Shown piece after piece: positions 1-8,478 of a stretch of DNA of 64,000 nt. This stretch comes from Salinibacter pepae (GTDB taxonomy: Bacteria; Bacteroidota; Rhodothermia; Rhodothermales; Salinibacteraceae). The translations under genes were made by a program, and so were the position numbers. Numbering within the stretch: position 1 is the stretch's first letter; each line of letters opens with the position of its first letter. The notes below the pieces were generated by a model, which did no database searches, was not told the DNA's origin, and saw only the letters and a program-made list of their open reading frames with translations. The DNA lies in the NCBI RefSeq assembly GCF_947077775.1, contig NZ_CAMTTE010000001.1, positions 744,001-808,000 on the forward strand, in the 5' to 3' direction.

Positions 1-751
1 TGCTCCAGAGCACCGCGTCGGGGTGGATCGTGTCGTGTTCGCCCGTGTCCGCTCGCATGTCTACCTGAGCGCGACCTTCGTCGGGTCCGTGCACCTCGTC
101 GACGGTCGTCGCCGTCCGGAGGGTCGCGCCCCGTTCCCGGAGCAGCCGGGCCGCGTAGGCGCGCATGCCCTCCGGAAACCCCGGCAGGATCTTCCCCGAC
201 TGCTCCACAATCGTCAGCGAGAGGTCCGCCGCCCGTCCGGCCCCGGCGAACCGTCCCGTGATGTTGAGGGCCACCTCCACCCCGGCTGCCCCGCCCCCTA
301 CGATCGTCAGGCCGAGCGTCTCCGTCGGGGCGTCGAGCACCTGGTTCAGCTGAGGACGGAGGGCACGGACGCGGTAGATCGGCTTGGTGCCCACCGCGGC
401 GTCGGGCAGGGCCGGATTCACCCCCCCGACGTCGATCGCCAACACGTCGTAGGGGATGGTGTCCCCCTCAGCCGTCGTGACCGTGCGGGCCTCCGGATCG
501 AGGGCCGTGGCGCGGGCCGCCACGTGCGTGGCCCCCGCCTCCCGGGCCATCTTCTTCAGGTCCACGCGGATGTCGTCGACCGCATACACCCCGCCCAGGT
601 GCTCCGGCACCATGCCCGAGTAGTAGAGCCAGCGTTGGGGATCAACGAGGGTTACCTCGACCCCCGCGTCGGTCCATTCCCGGGCATGGGCGAGGCTGGG
701 CAGCATGGCGTGTCCCCCTCCGACGAGGACGAGATGCAACGGCTCAGACAT
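1..751 (-). CDS. FAD/NAD(P)-dependent oxidoreductase, partial
   Basis: The gene runs leftward off the window edge, so only about the first 250 residues are visible. The start is the ATG at 751-749. Two dinucleotide-binding glycine motifs are seen: VLVGGGHA at residues 8-15 (FAD) and IVGGGAAGVE near residue 150 (NAD(P)H). This is the layout of pyridine nucleotide-disulfide oxidoreductases of the NDH-2/sulfide:quinone reductase type. The GGGHA form is typical of a soluble branch often annotated simply as FAD-dependent oxidoreductase. It lies 79 bp downstream of a DUF2892 gene in the same orientation, probably in one transcript, and that transcript begins next to a TetR-type operator. The substrate cannot be told because the C-terminal part is missing. 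Confidence 0.8.
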   Translation of the reverse strand, partial: MSEPLHLVLVGGGHAMLPSLAHAREWTDAGVEVTLVDPQRWLYYSGMVPEHLGGVYAVDDIRVDLKKMAREAGATHVAARATALDPEARTVTTAEGDTIPYDVLAIDVGGVNPALPDAAVGTKPIYRVRALRPQLNQVLDAPTETLGLTIVGGGAAGVEVALNITGRFAGAGRAADLSLTIVEQSGKILPGFPEGMRAYAARLLRERGATLRTATTVDEVHGPDEGRAQVDMRADTGEHDTIHPDAVLWS

Positions 752-830
752 CGGACTGCGATCCGTCAAGAACGAAAGGCGGCAAATGCGCACACGAGAT
801 TGGGAGCAGTTGTGGCGTACAAAACCTCCA

Positions 831-1040
831 TCAGCTGCGCTGCCCGTGTCGCGTCGAGAGCCCCACGGGGAGGTACACAGGGCACGTTCCGACGAAACTC
901 GTTAGGAGAAACGCCACGGCCCCGACGCCCAGGACGAGCGCCGTGGTGCCGCTGAGGGTGCCCGTGGCGTACAGCACGCCAACCACGAGGGCGGCGACGG
1001 TGCGAAGGATTCGGTCGAGAGAGCCCATGTTCTGGGTCAT
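831..1040 (-). CDS. DUF2892 (YgaP-like) small membrane protein
   Basis: A 69-residue protein starting at the ATG at 1040. It begins MTQNMGSLDRILRT and has two hydrophobic helices separated by a short turn, followed by a conserved-looking GTCPVYLPVG segment. This is the DUF2892 pattern: a short N-terminal R-x-hydrophobic stretch, a helical hairpin and a Cys-Pro near the end. An upstream in-frame extension to 1142 is open but would run through the operator palindrome, so I reject it. Family members are inner-membrane proteins, often fused to or beside rhodaneses and other sulfur-handling proteins; their function is not settled. A second DUF2892 gene lies at 8199-8450, in the other arm of the same putative regulon. 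Confidence 0.75.
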   Translation of the reverse strand: MTQNMGSLDRILRTVAALVVGVLYATGTLSGTTALVLGVGAVAFLLTSFVGTCPVYLPVGLSTRHGQRS

Positions 1041-1104
1041 GACGGGGGGGGGGATGGGTTCGGAATAGACGCAGCGAGCGCCGTACCGCACTGGCGGCGG
1101 CGTT

Positions 1105-1124
1105 GTGAGTGATTGATCACTCAC
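1105..1124. promoter_or_regulatory. TetR-type operator, copy 1 (in front of the DUF2892/oxidoreductase unit)
   Basis: An inverted repeat GTGAGTGA-TTGA-TCACTCAC. The 8-base arms are perfectly complementary and the repeat extends to 9 bases around a TG centre. It lies 65 bp upstream of the leftward DUF2892 start. The same half-sites occur at 1256-1271 and 1953-1972, on both sides of the tetR gene, so I infer that they are binding sites for its product. Confidence 0.75.
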
Positions 1125-1255
1125 GACGGACACCGGTACCAATGTGAGAGGTTCCGGTAGGGATGCGCGATTCGCCCGACACGACGGAATCGCCCCCCTT
1201 ATTTGAACTCCTCACGAACCGCTGAACCTGCACGAGTAGGCAGCATAGAGTGGTT

Positions 1256-1271
1256 GTGAGTGATCACTCAC
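1256..1271. promoter_or_regulatory. TetR-type operator, copy 2 (in front of tetR)
   Basis: A perfect 16-base palindrome, GTGAGTGA directly joined to TCACTCAC, 48 bp upstream of the chosen tetR start. The half-sites match copies 1 and 3, but the 4-base spacer is absent here. That would shift the half-sites on the helix and may mean weaker autoregulatory binding; this is inference. Confidence 0.7.
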
Positions 1272-1318
1272 TCATTCCTCCCTCTATTTGGGGCTTTCTC
1301 TCCCACTCGCCTACGCCC

Positions 1319-1888
1319 ATGACCAAGCGAGATGACATTTGCGAGGCCGCCCTCACCCTCTTTGCCGAGAACGGCATTGAGGCCACGACGACCCGTGAGA
1401 TTGCGGAGCAGGCCGGGGCCGCCGAGGGAACGCTCTACCGCCACTTCGACGGCAAGGCCGACCTCGCCCAGTGGCTCTACCGGCGCTGCCTGAATCAACT
1501 CCGCGACACCCTTACGGACGCCGACGAGGCGACATCGACCCCGACCGATCGGCTGGAGGCCCTCGTGCGCGGTATGTTTGACTTTTACGCCTCGAGGCCC
1601 GCCTCGTGCACCTACCTGCTCTCGGCCCGGGAATCGGGCGCCGTGGGCACGAGTGAGAGCGACGCGCCGCCCTCTCCAGTCCACCTGTTTGCGAGCGTGC
1701 TCGACGAAGGCACGCGGCAGGGCGTCTTTCGGGAAACCTCATCCTCCCTCGTCGCCGGATGGATTCTCGCGATGGTTCAGCGTACCGTTCTCTTTTTGAA
1801 GACCGAGGCCCTTTCGTTGAGCACGCAGGCCGCAATCGACCAGACGGTCAACGCGGCCCGCCGGCTGGCGATGCCCTCTCCGGGCTGA
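1319..1888 (+). CDS. TetR/AcrR family transcriptional regulator
   Basis: A 189-residue repressor-type protein with the start chosen at the ATG at 1319 (MTKRDDICEAALTLFAENG). The open frame extends upstream to 1250, but that extension would be read through the operator. The N-terminal helix-turn-helix is classic TetR: T-T-T-R-E-I-A-E-Q-A-G-A-A-E-G-T-L-Y-R-H-F near residues 22-43. The C-terminal ligand-binding helices are divergent, as usual. It sits between a leftward DUF2892/oxidoreductase unit and a rightward tolC/RND operon, and palindromes with the same half-sites precede all three units. It therefore probably represses itself and both flanks until an efflux substrate binds. The ligand is unknown. 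Confidence 0.92.
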   Translation: MTKRDDICEAALTLFAENGIEATTTREIAEQAGAAEGTLYRHFDGKADLAQWLYRRCLNQLRDTLTDADEATSTPTDRLEALVRGMFDFYASRPASCTYLLSARESGAVGTSESDAPPSPVHLFASVLDEGTRQGVFRETSSSLVAGWILAMVQRTVLFLKTEALSLSTQAAIDQTVNAARRLAMPSPG

Positions 1889-1952
1889 GGCGCGGGGGCG
1901 CCACGACCGTTTCTCCACTACGAACCCGACCCCTCACATGTATTTTCCAGTT

Positions 1953-1972
1953 GTGAGCGAACGATCACTCAC
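1953..1972. promoter_or_regulatory. TetR-type operator, copy 3 (in front of or inside the start of tolC)
   Basis: GTGAGCGA-ACGA-TCACTCAC, the same half-sites and 4-base spacer as copy 1, with one base changed in the left arm. It lies 65 bp after the tetR stop and 32 bp upstream of the tolC start at 2004. If the longer reading of tolC from 1938 were used, the operator would be inside codons 6-12. Confidence 0.72.
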
Positions 1973-2003
1973 GCTCAGTCCGCGAATCGGAGGTGCGCTG
2001 TGG

Positions 2004-3350
2004 ATGCTGACGTTCGGCATCATTGCACTGCTTCCCGTTCGGGGGGCGGCGCAGCCGGCCGCGGTCGTCGATGACGACACGTCCGCCACGTTGTCTCTGT
2101 CGCTGGACGAGACGCTGGCCCGGGCTCAGGAGGCGAGCTTCCCGGCCCGGTCGGCGGACGCGACCCAGCGCGCCGCGACGGCCCGCAAGCGGCAGTCGCT
2201 CGGCGTCTTCCTCCCCCGGATCACCGCCCGTGAGCAGGGGCTCTTTACGACCGACCCCGTCAATGCCTTCGGCAGCAAGCTGCGGCAGGAGGGCTTTGCG
2301 CAGCAGGACCTTCGGTTGGGGGCCCTCAACACGCCGGATCGGGTGGACCAGTACGGCACGCAGTTGGCGATCGAGCAACCGATTTTGAACCTGGACGGTC
2401 TCTTTGAGCGGCGCGCAGCGTCCGACGCGGCCCGCGCCGCCGGCCACAAGGCCGAGCGCACGGAGGCCGTCGTCGCGTTCCGGGTCAAGAAGGGCTACTA
2501 CGGACTGCTGCTGGCCGAGCGGCGGGTGGGCGTGATCGACTCGGCCCTCGCCGCCGCCCGTGCCACGCGCGACCAGGCGCAGGCCCTCTTCGACGAGGGC
2601 ATCATCAACCGGGCCGACCGGCTGGCGGCCGCGGTGCGCGTCTCAGAATTGGAAAGCCGGCGCAGCGAGGCGGTCGCTCGACGCGACAACGCCGCCGATC
2701 AGCTGCGGGTGCTCATCGGACTGGAGGATGACGTGCGCATTGAGCCCACCGACTCGCTGACGCGCGAATCCGCCCTGGTGGGCGCCGTCTCCCTCGACGC
2801 CGTCAACCAGCGACGCTCCGACATGCAGGCCCTGCGCGCCCGGGCCGAGGCGGCCCGGGAGACGACCCGGTCCCGGTGGCTCGCGTTCGTGCCCACCCTC
2901 AACGCCCGCGGCACCACGGGCTGGTACGACGACACGCCCTTCGGCACCAACGGGCAGAGCTGGACGGCCGGCGTCTCGCTGTCGTGGAGCCTGTTCGAGG
3001 GCTACCAGCAGATCGGACGGGCCCAGGAGGCCGAGGCGCGGCAGCAGCGCGCCGAGATTGCCTTGGAGCAGCAGGCCCTCGAGAACGAGGTCGAGATCAC
3101 GTCCGCGCGACGCGACCTGCGGGCCGCGCAGGAACGCATCGACCAGGCCCGGACGGCCGTGGCCCAGGCCGAGGAGAGCCTGCGCATCCGGTCCGACCGC
3201 TACGCCGAAGGCATGGCCCGCACCACGGATCTGCTTCAGGCCGAGGCCACCCTCGCCGAACGGCGCCTCGCCTACCTTCGGGCCCTCTACCAGCACAACG
3301 TGACCGTCTACCGCCTCGAGCTGCTCACGGAGCAGTCGATGACCCGATAA
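2004..3350 (+). CDS. TolC family outer-membrane efflux protein
   Basis: The outer-membrane channel component of a tripartite RND exporter. The mature protein has the usual two long alpha-helical OEP repeats: heptad-like, Ala/Arg/Glu-rich stretches around residues 50-130 and 180-250, and again near 270-420. A LAFVPTLN-type segment leads into the second half. I chose the ATG at 2004 because a GGAGGTG sequence lies 10 bases upstream and the start then falls after the operator. The alternative ATG at 1938 gives 470 residues and a more basic signal-peptide n-region, so it cannot be excluded. The hydrophobic stretch followed by RGAAQ looks like a signal peptide with cleavage near the Gln. The gene is followed within about 50 bp by the adaptor gene. 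Confidence 0.88.
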   Translation: MLTFGIIALLPVRGAAQPAAVVDDDTSATLSLSLDETLARAQEASFPARSADATQRAATARKRQSLGVFLPRITAREQGLFTTDPVNAFGSKLRQEGFAQQDLRLGALNTPDRVDQYGTQLAIEQPILNLDGLFERRAASDAARAAGHKAERTEAVVAFRVKKGYYGLLLAERRVGVIDSALAAARATRDQAQALFDEGIINRADRLAAAVRVSELESRRSEAVARRDNAADQLRVLIGLEDDVRIEPTDSLTRESALVGAVSLDAVNQRRSDMQALRARAEAARETTRSRWLAFVPTLNARGTTGWYDDTPFGTNGQSWTAGVSLSWSLFEGYQQIGRAQEAEARQQRAEIALEQQALENEVEITSARRDLRAAQERIDQARTAVAQAEESLRIRSDRYAEGMARTTDLLQAEATLAERRLAYLRALYQHNVTVYRLELLTEQSMTR

Positions 3351-3401
3351 TCCATCTTGCCTCTCGTTCCCATGGCTTTTTGCACCGCCTCCTTCCCGCC
3401 C

Positions 3402-4493
3402 ATGACCGCACGTGGCTCCCTTGTCCTTCCGCTCGTTCTCGGTCTGCTCCTCTCCGCCTGTGGTGGGGACGCCCCCCCGCCCCCCGCGGATGAGAGGGAT
3501 CCGGTTGCCGTGGAGACCGCCACCGCGGCGACGACGACCACTCCCCAGGCCGGGCGCTACACCGGCACCATTCAGGGCACACGCCGGGTCCCCCTCTCCA
3601 CCAAAATGATGGGCACCATCACGCGCCTTTCGGTCGAGGAGGGCGACCGTGTACAGAAGGGGGAGACGCTCGTCCGCATCCGCAGCCAGAACGTGGAGGC
3701 CCAGCGCGAGCAGGTGCAGGCCCGCCTGCGGGAGGCCCGCGCCGCCCGCGACAACGCCGAGACCCAGTTCGAGCGGATCCGGGCGCTCCGCGAGAAAGAC
3801 AGCGCCACGGAGCAGGAATTCGACAACGCGCAGACCGCCTACGAGCGGGCCCAGGCGCAGGTGGAGGCCCTCCAAAGCCGCCTGGCGGAGACCGAGGACA
3901 TGCTCACCTACGCCACGTTGGAGGCGCCCATCGACGGCTACGTGGTCGAGAAGCAGGCCGAACAGGGCGCCCTGGCCGCCCCGGGCCGCCCGCTGCTCAC
4001 CGTCGAGACGCTCGACGCCCTGAAGGCCGTGGTGCAGGTGCCGGCGGAGGACGTGAATCAGTTCGCGGTGGGCGACAGCGCGACCGTCACGATCGGGGCG
4101 GCCGCCAACGTGCACAAGCAGGGCGTGGTCACGCAGGTGAACCCGTCCGGCAACGCCGTGAGCCGGCAGTTCACCGTGCAGGTGCGCCTGCCCCGCACGG
4201 CCCCGGACGACCGGGCGGCCGCCACCGCCCTCAAGTCCGGGATGTACGCTGAGGTCCGCCACCAGACGGGGACCCATTCGACACTGACGGTCCCGCAGGC
4301 CGCCCTCGTCGAGCACGGCCAGCTGACGGGCCTCTACGCCGTACGCGATGGCCATGCGCTGCTGCGCTGGGTACGGACCGGATCGCAGCGCGGGACCCGC
4401 GTCGAGGTGCTCTCGGGCCTGCGTCCGGGCGAGACCTACGTGACCGACGCGACGCCCCGCATCGCAAACGGGCAGCCCATCCAGGCCGAGTAG
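3402..4493 (+). CDS. RND efflux periplasmic adaptor (membrane fusion lipoprotein)
   Basis: A 363-residue HlyD/AcrA-type adaptor linking the inner-membrane RND pump to TolC. The start at 3402 gives a clean lipoprotein signal, LLLSAC, with Cys20 as the predicted lipidated residue. Earlier in-frame Met codons (3357, 3372) would bury it. In order it has a short linker, a first lipoyl half (V-E-E-G-D-R-V-Q-K-G-E-T-L), a long alpha-hairpin coiled coil rich in Arg/Ala/Glu (about residues 85-165), a second lipoyl half (L-E-A-P-I-D-G-Y-V) and beta-barrel and membrane-proximal domains with the PQAALV motif near the end. It lies between tolC and the pump gene in the same operon. Confidence 0.93.
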   Translation: MTARGSLVLPLVLGLLLSACGGDAPPPPADERDPVAVETATAATTTTPQAGRYTGTIQGTRRVPLSTKMMGTITRLSVEEGDRVQKGETLVRIRSQNVEAQREQVQARLREARAARDNAETQFERIRALREKDSATEQEFDNAQTAYERAQAQVEALQSRLAETEDMLTYATLEAPIDGYVVEKQAEQGALAAPGRPLLTVETLDALKAVVQVPAEDVNQFAVGDSATVTIGAAANVHKQGVVTQVNPSGNAVSRQFTVQVRLPRTAPDDRAAATALKSGMYAEVRHQTGTHSTLTVPQAALVEHGQLTGLYAVRDGHALLRWVRTGSQRGTRVEVLSGLRPGETYVTDATPRIANGQPIQAE

Positions 4494-4539
4494 CCCCGTC
4501 TCTCCCTCCCGTCGCTCCACGCACCAGTCGTTTCGTTCC

Positions 4540-7500
4540 ATGGCTACGACCTCCGGCATCGCGGGCCGCATCGCCCGCACCTTCATCAACAGCAAGCTCA
4601 CCCCCCTCCTGATGGCGGCCTTTCTCGGCATCGGGCTCTACAGCGCCTGGGTAACCCCGAAGGAGGAGGACCCCCAGATCGAGGTTCCGATGATGGACAT
4701 CGCCGTGCAGTACCCGGGCGCCACGCCGCAGGAGGTGAAGAGCCGCGTCGCGGAGCCGATCGAGCGGCTGGCCTCGAATATCGACGGCGTGGAGTACGTC
4801 TACTCGACGGCAATGCCGGGCCGGGCGATGGTGTCGGTCCGCTACTACGTCGGCGAGGACCCGTCGACCAGCACCGTGAAGCTCTACGAGGAGCTGCTGA
4901 AGAACATGGACGAGATGCCCCCGGGGGCGAGCCGCCCCCTCATCAAGAGCCGGGCGGTGGACGACGTGCCCATCCTGACGCTCACCCTCCACAGTGAGAC
5001 GACGGGCGACTACGAGCTGCGCCGGATCGGGGAGGAGATGGCCGCCGACCTCAAGACGACCGACGGCGTGGCGGAGGTGAGCGTGCACGGCGGCCGTCCC
5101 CGGCAGGTGCGCGTGGCGCTTCAGCCCAACCAGCTGGCCGCCCACGAGCTGGACCCGCCGTCCGTCGCCGAACAGCTCCGGGCCGCCAACCAGGAGACCG
5201 ACGCCGGGGCCTTTCAGCGAATGGACGAGTCCTACCTCGTGGAGACCGGCGGCTTTCTCACCTCGGTCGACGACGTGAAGACCCTCGTCGTGGGCATGCA
5301 CCAGGGAAGCCCAGTCTACCTGAAGCAGGTGGCCGAGGTGACCGACGGGCCCGCCGAGCCCAAGAACTACGTGTCCTTTTCCTACGGGGCGGGCACGCCG
5401 CAGCCCGACAGCCTGGCACAGGGGGGTGCGCGATCGGCCGTCACGGTGGCCGTCGCCAAGCGCAACGGCCGCGACGCGATGACGATCGCCGAGCACTCGC
5501 TCGATAAGCTGGAGACGCTGGAGCAGACCCTCGTGCCGGAGGACGTGACCGTGAGCACAACCCGCAACTACGGCGAGACGGCCTCGGAGAAGACCAACGA
5601 GCTCATGCTCCACCTGCTCGCGGCCATCCTCGCCGTGACGTTCGTCGTGAGCCTCGCCATGGGCTGGCGCGGCGGCCTCGTGGTCTTTCTGTCCGTGCCC
5701 ATCAGCTTTGCGCTCACCCTCTTCGTCTACTACTTCTTCGGCTACACGCTGAACCGGATTACCCTCTTTGCGCTCATCTTCGTAACGGGGATCGTGGTCG
5801 ACGACTCCATCATCGTGGCCGAAAACATCGAGCGCCACTTTAAGATGGGGCGCCTGCCGAAGCTGCAGTCGGCCCTCGCCGCGGTCGACGAGGTGGGCAA
5901 CCCCACCATCCTCGCCACGCTAACGGTCATCGCCGCCGTCCTGCCGATGGCCTTCGTGTCCGGCCTCATGGGGCCGTACATGAGCCCGATGCCGATCGGG
6001 GCCTCGGTGGCCATGACGTTCTCGCTCGTGGTGGCGCTCGTGATTGCGCCCTACCTGGCCTTTCGGCTTATTCCCTCGCACGAAGCCCTCACCGGCGAGG
6101 AGGGCGGCGGGGACGACGACAACGACGAGAACGACTCCGAGTACGAGCTCGAAGAGACGGCGGTCTACCGCGCGTACGCCGCCACCATCGAGCCCCTGCT
6201 CGACAGCGCCTGGAAGCGGTGGGCCTTTCTCGGGGGCACGACCCTGCTGCTGCTCGGCTCGGTGTCCCTCTTCTACTTCCGGGCCGTGACGGTGAAGATG
6301 CTGCCCTTCGACGACAAAAACGAGTTCCAGGTCGTGGTGGACATGCCGGAGGGCACGCCGCTGGAGCGCACGAACGCCGTGCTGCGCGAGATGGCCGCCA
6401 CCCTCACCGACCGCCCCGTCGTGACCGACGTGCAGACGTACGCCGGGGACGCCGCGCCGGTCAACCTGAACGGGCTCGTGCGCCACTACGACCTGCGCTC
6501 GGCCCCGCACCAGGGCGACCTGCAGGTGAACCTACGTGCCGCTCACCACCGCACCCGGCAGAGCCACGCCATCGCCAAGGACCTGCGCGGCCCGCTCCAA
6601 GAGATTGGGGAGAACTACGACGCCGCCGTCAAGGTCGCCGAGGTCCCGCCCGGCCCGCCCGTGCGCGCCACACTCGTGGCCGAGATTTACGGGCCGGACG
6701 GGGCAACCCAGCGCGCCCTGGCCGACAGCGTCCGCCAGGCCTTTGAGGCCACCGAGGGCGTGGTGGACGTGGACTGGGGCGTGGAGGCCGACCAGACGAA
6801 GTACACCTTCACGGTCGACAAGGAGAAGGCCATGCGCGTCGGCGTGCCCACCGCCCGCGTCACTCAAACCATGAAGATGGCGCTGGACGGGCGGGAGGTG
6901 ACGACCCTGCACGATCCCGACGAGCGCGATCCGGTGGGCGTGCAGCTTCGCCTCGGGGCGGAGCGCCGGGCGAGCCTCGCGGACCTGCAGAACGTACCGG
7001 TCCAGTCGCCGGCCGGCCCGACCGTGCCGATGGCCGACCTCGTCGAGGTGGAGGAAACCACGCGCGACAAGCACATTAGCCGCAAAAACCAGCGGCGCGT
7101 CATTTACGTGACGGGCAACGTGGCCGGGGCCATCGAGAGCCCGGTCTACGCCATGCTCGACATGCAGGAGCGCCTGGACGCCATCGAGGCGCCGCCGGGC
7201 TACTCCTTCGACCAGCTGTACACCGGCCCCCCCGAGGCCCGCAGCAACTACGCGCTGAAGTGGGACGGGGAGTGGCGCGTCACCTACAAGGTGTTCCGCG
7301 ACCTGGGCATCGCCTTCGCCATCGTGCTGCTGCTGATCTACATCCTGATCGTGGGGTGGTTTCAGGACCTCACCGTGCCCCTGGTGATGATGATCGCCAT
7401 TCCACTGTCGCTCATCGGCATCGTGCTGGGGCACTGGCTCCTGGGCGCGTTCTTTACCGCCACCTCCATGATCGGCTTCATCGCCCTCGCGGGCATCATG

Positions 7501-7800
7501 GTGCGCAACGGGGTCTTGCTGATCGACTTCGTAAACATCAGTCTCGATCAGGGCGCCTCGCTGCGTCAGGCCGTCATCGAGGCCGGGGCCGTGCGGACGC
7601 GCCCCATTTTGCTGACGGCCGGCACGGTGGTCATCGGGGCGACGGTCATCCTGTTCGACCCCATCTTTCAGGGCCTGGCCATCTCGCTGATCGGGGGCGC
7701 GATCGCCTCCACGGCGCTCACGCTCCTGATCGTGCCGCTCGTCTACTACATGATTGAGCGACGCCTGGCCGGCTCGGCGCTGACGGGCGACGACGCCTAG
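4540..7800 (+). CDS. RND family efflux pump (AcrB/MexB-like inner-membrane transporter)
   Basis: A 1086-residue proton-driven exporter of normal family length. It has an N-terminal transmembrane helix, two large periplasmic loops and two bundles of membrane helices (about residues 355-520 and 925-1080). The proton-relay acidic pair is present in G-I-V-V-D-D-S-I-I-V-A-E-N at D421-D422. In the second bundle the position usually occupied by the relay lysine reads V-R-N-G-V-L-L-I-D, that is Arg989, a variant I have seen in other branches of the family. A very acidic loop (EEGGGDDDNDENDSE, near residue 525) is a halophile-style insertion. The gene is preceded by its adaptor and TolC genes and followed by a PII-like gene. 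The substrate class, drug or metal, is not obvious; no Met-rich metal-binding pattern is seen. Confidence 0.95.
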   Translation: MATTSGIAGRIARTFINSKLTPLLMAAFLGIGLYSAWVTPKEEDPQIEVPMMDIAVQYPGATPQEVKSRVAEPIERLASNIDGVEYVYSTAMPGRAMVSVRYYVGEDPSTSTVKLYEELLKNMDEMPPGASRPLIKSRAVDDVPILTLTLHSETTGDYELRRIGEEMAADLKTTDGVAEVSVHGGRPRQVRVALQPNQLAAHELDPPSVAEQLRAANQETDAGAFQRMDESYLVETGGFLTSVDDVKTLVVGMHQGSPVYLKQVAEVTDGPAEPKNYVSFSYGAGTPQPDSLAQGGARSAVTVAVAKRNGRDAMTIAEHSLDKLETLEQTLVPEDVTVSTTRNYGETASEKTNELMLHLLAAILAVTFVVSLAMGWRGGLVVFLSVPISFALTLFVYYFFGYTLNRITLFALIFVTGIVVDDSIIVAENIERHFKMGRLPKLQSALAAVDEVGNPTILATLTVIAAVLPMAFVSGLMGPYMSPMPIGASVAMTFSLVVALVIAPYLAFRLIPSHEALTGEEGGGDDDNDENDSEYELEETAVYRAYAATIEPLLDSAWKRWAFLGGTTLLLLGSVSLFYFRAVTVKMLPFDDKNEFQVVVDMPEGTPLERTNAVLREMAATLTDRPVVTDVQTYAGDAAPVNLNGLVRHYDLRSAPHQGDLQVNLRAAHHRTRQSHAIAKDLRGPLQEIGENYDAAVKVAEVPPGPPVRATLVAEIYGPDGATQRALADSVRQAFEATEGVVDVDWGVEADQTKYTFTVDKEKAMRVGVPTARVTQTMKMALDGREVTTLHDPDERDPVGVQLRLGAERRASLADLQNVPVQSPAGPTVPMADLVEVEETTRDKHISRKNQRRVIYVTGNVAGAIESPVYAMLDMQERLDAIEAPPGYSFDQLYTGPPEARSNYALKWDGEWRVTYKVFRDLGIAFAIVLLLIYILIVGWFQDLTVPLVMMIAIPLSLIGIVLGHWLLGAFFTATSMIGFIALAGIMVRNGVLLIDFVNISLDQGASLRQAVIEAGAVRTRPILLTAGTVVIGATVILFDPIFQGLAISLIGGAIASTALTLLIVPLVYYMIERRLAGSALTGDDA

Positions 7801-7847
7801 GCGCTCGGCCTCTCCATTGCTTTCTCTCAACGGACCTTCCCCGGACC

Positions 7848-8153
7848 ATGAAACTCGTGGCCATCATGACCCTCGATGCCTACCGCGACGACGTGCACGC
7901 GCTGCTCCGCGAACGCGAGATCGAGGTCTTCAGCGAGCTCGACATCGAGGGCCATCATCAGTCGTCCGCGGCGGGGGCGGCGCCCGCCTGGTTCGGCCAC
8001 GGTACGCCCCCTGCGGACTCGACCCTCACCTGGGCCTTCCTCGACGACGACCAGGCCGACCACCTGCTCAACGCCATCGCGGACTTCAACGAGCGCCGCG
8101 ACCTGGAGCGCCCGGTCCGTGGATTCCGACTGGACGTGGACCGGGCCGTCTGA
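7848..8153 (+). CDS. PII-like (ferredoxin-fold) small protein linked to the RND operon
   Basis: A 101-residue protein with the beta-alpha-beta layout of PII/CutA-like proteins. It has MKLVAIMTLDAYRDDVHALL (first strand and helix), a variable loop (about residues 40-58) rich in His, Ala and Gly, and a second unit T-W-A-F-L-D-D-D-Q-A-D-H-L-L-N-A-I. It ends in a strand with ERPVRGFRLDVDRAV. PII-like proteins beside RND pumps are known, for example DUF3240-type neighbours of metal pumps. A sensory or modulatory role at the pump is plausible, but the ligand is unknown. It starts 47 bp after the pump gene and is probably co-transcribed. Confidence 0.7.
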   Translation: MKLVAIMTLDAYRDDVHALLREREIEVFSELDIEGHHQSSAAGAAPAWFGHGTPPADSTLTWAFLDDDQADHLLNAIADFNERRDLERPVRGFRLDVDRAV

Positions 8154-8198
8154 CCCCCACTCGCATTCGCCGTTCTCCCCCCCTTTCCCCCAGTTTCG

Positions 8199-8450
8199 AT
8201 GTCCGCTACCGCCCCTACTTCCCCCGACACGTCCGACGCCCCAACGTCCGGCGTCTGCCGCGTGCCCTCGACCGAAGAACAAATCGTCCGCCTACTGGCC
8301 GGCACCGTCTCCCTCACGGGCCTGGCCCTCGGCTTCTTCGTGAGTCCCTGGTGGTACCTGCTCACCGTCTTCGCGGGGCTCAACGTCATCCAGAGTGCCT
8401 TCACCGGCTTCTGCCCCCCCGAGATCGTCTACCGCTGGATCAACCAGTAG
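8199..8450 (+). CDS. DUF2892 small membrane protein (second copy)
   Basis: An 83-residue protein. A disordered Ser/Thr/Pro-rich N-terminus leads into RVPSTEEQIVRLLAGTV, two hydrophobic helices with a short loop (SPWWYLL), and the family-typical end T-G-F-C-P-P-E-I-V-Y-R-W-I. It is the last gene of the tolC-adaptor-pump-PII-like run (45 bp after the previous stop) and pairs with the DUF2892 gene at 831-1040 on the other arm. The role is unknown; family context elsewhere points to sulfur or rhodanese chemistry at the membrane. Confidence 0.75.
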   Translation: MSATAPTSPDTSDAPTSGVCRVPSTEEQIVRLLAGTVSLTGLALGFFVSPWWYLLTVFAGLNVIQSAFTGFCPPEIVYRWINQ

Positions 8451-8478
8451 CGAGGCGCCGCCCGGAATGCCCCCGGCG

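Noticed and set aside
2643-4631. Antisense frame across tolC and the adaptor gene
   Set aside because: Same reason: a shadow of two well-supported genes, low complexity and no start context.
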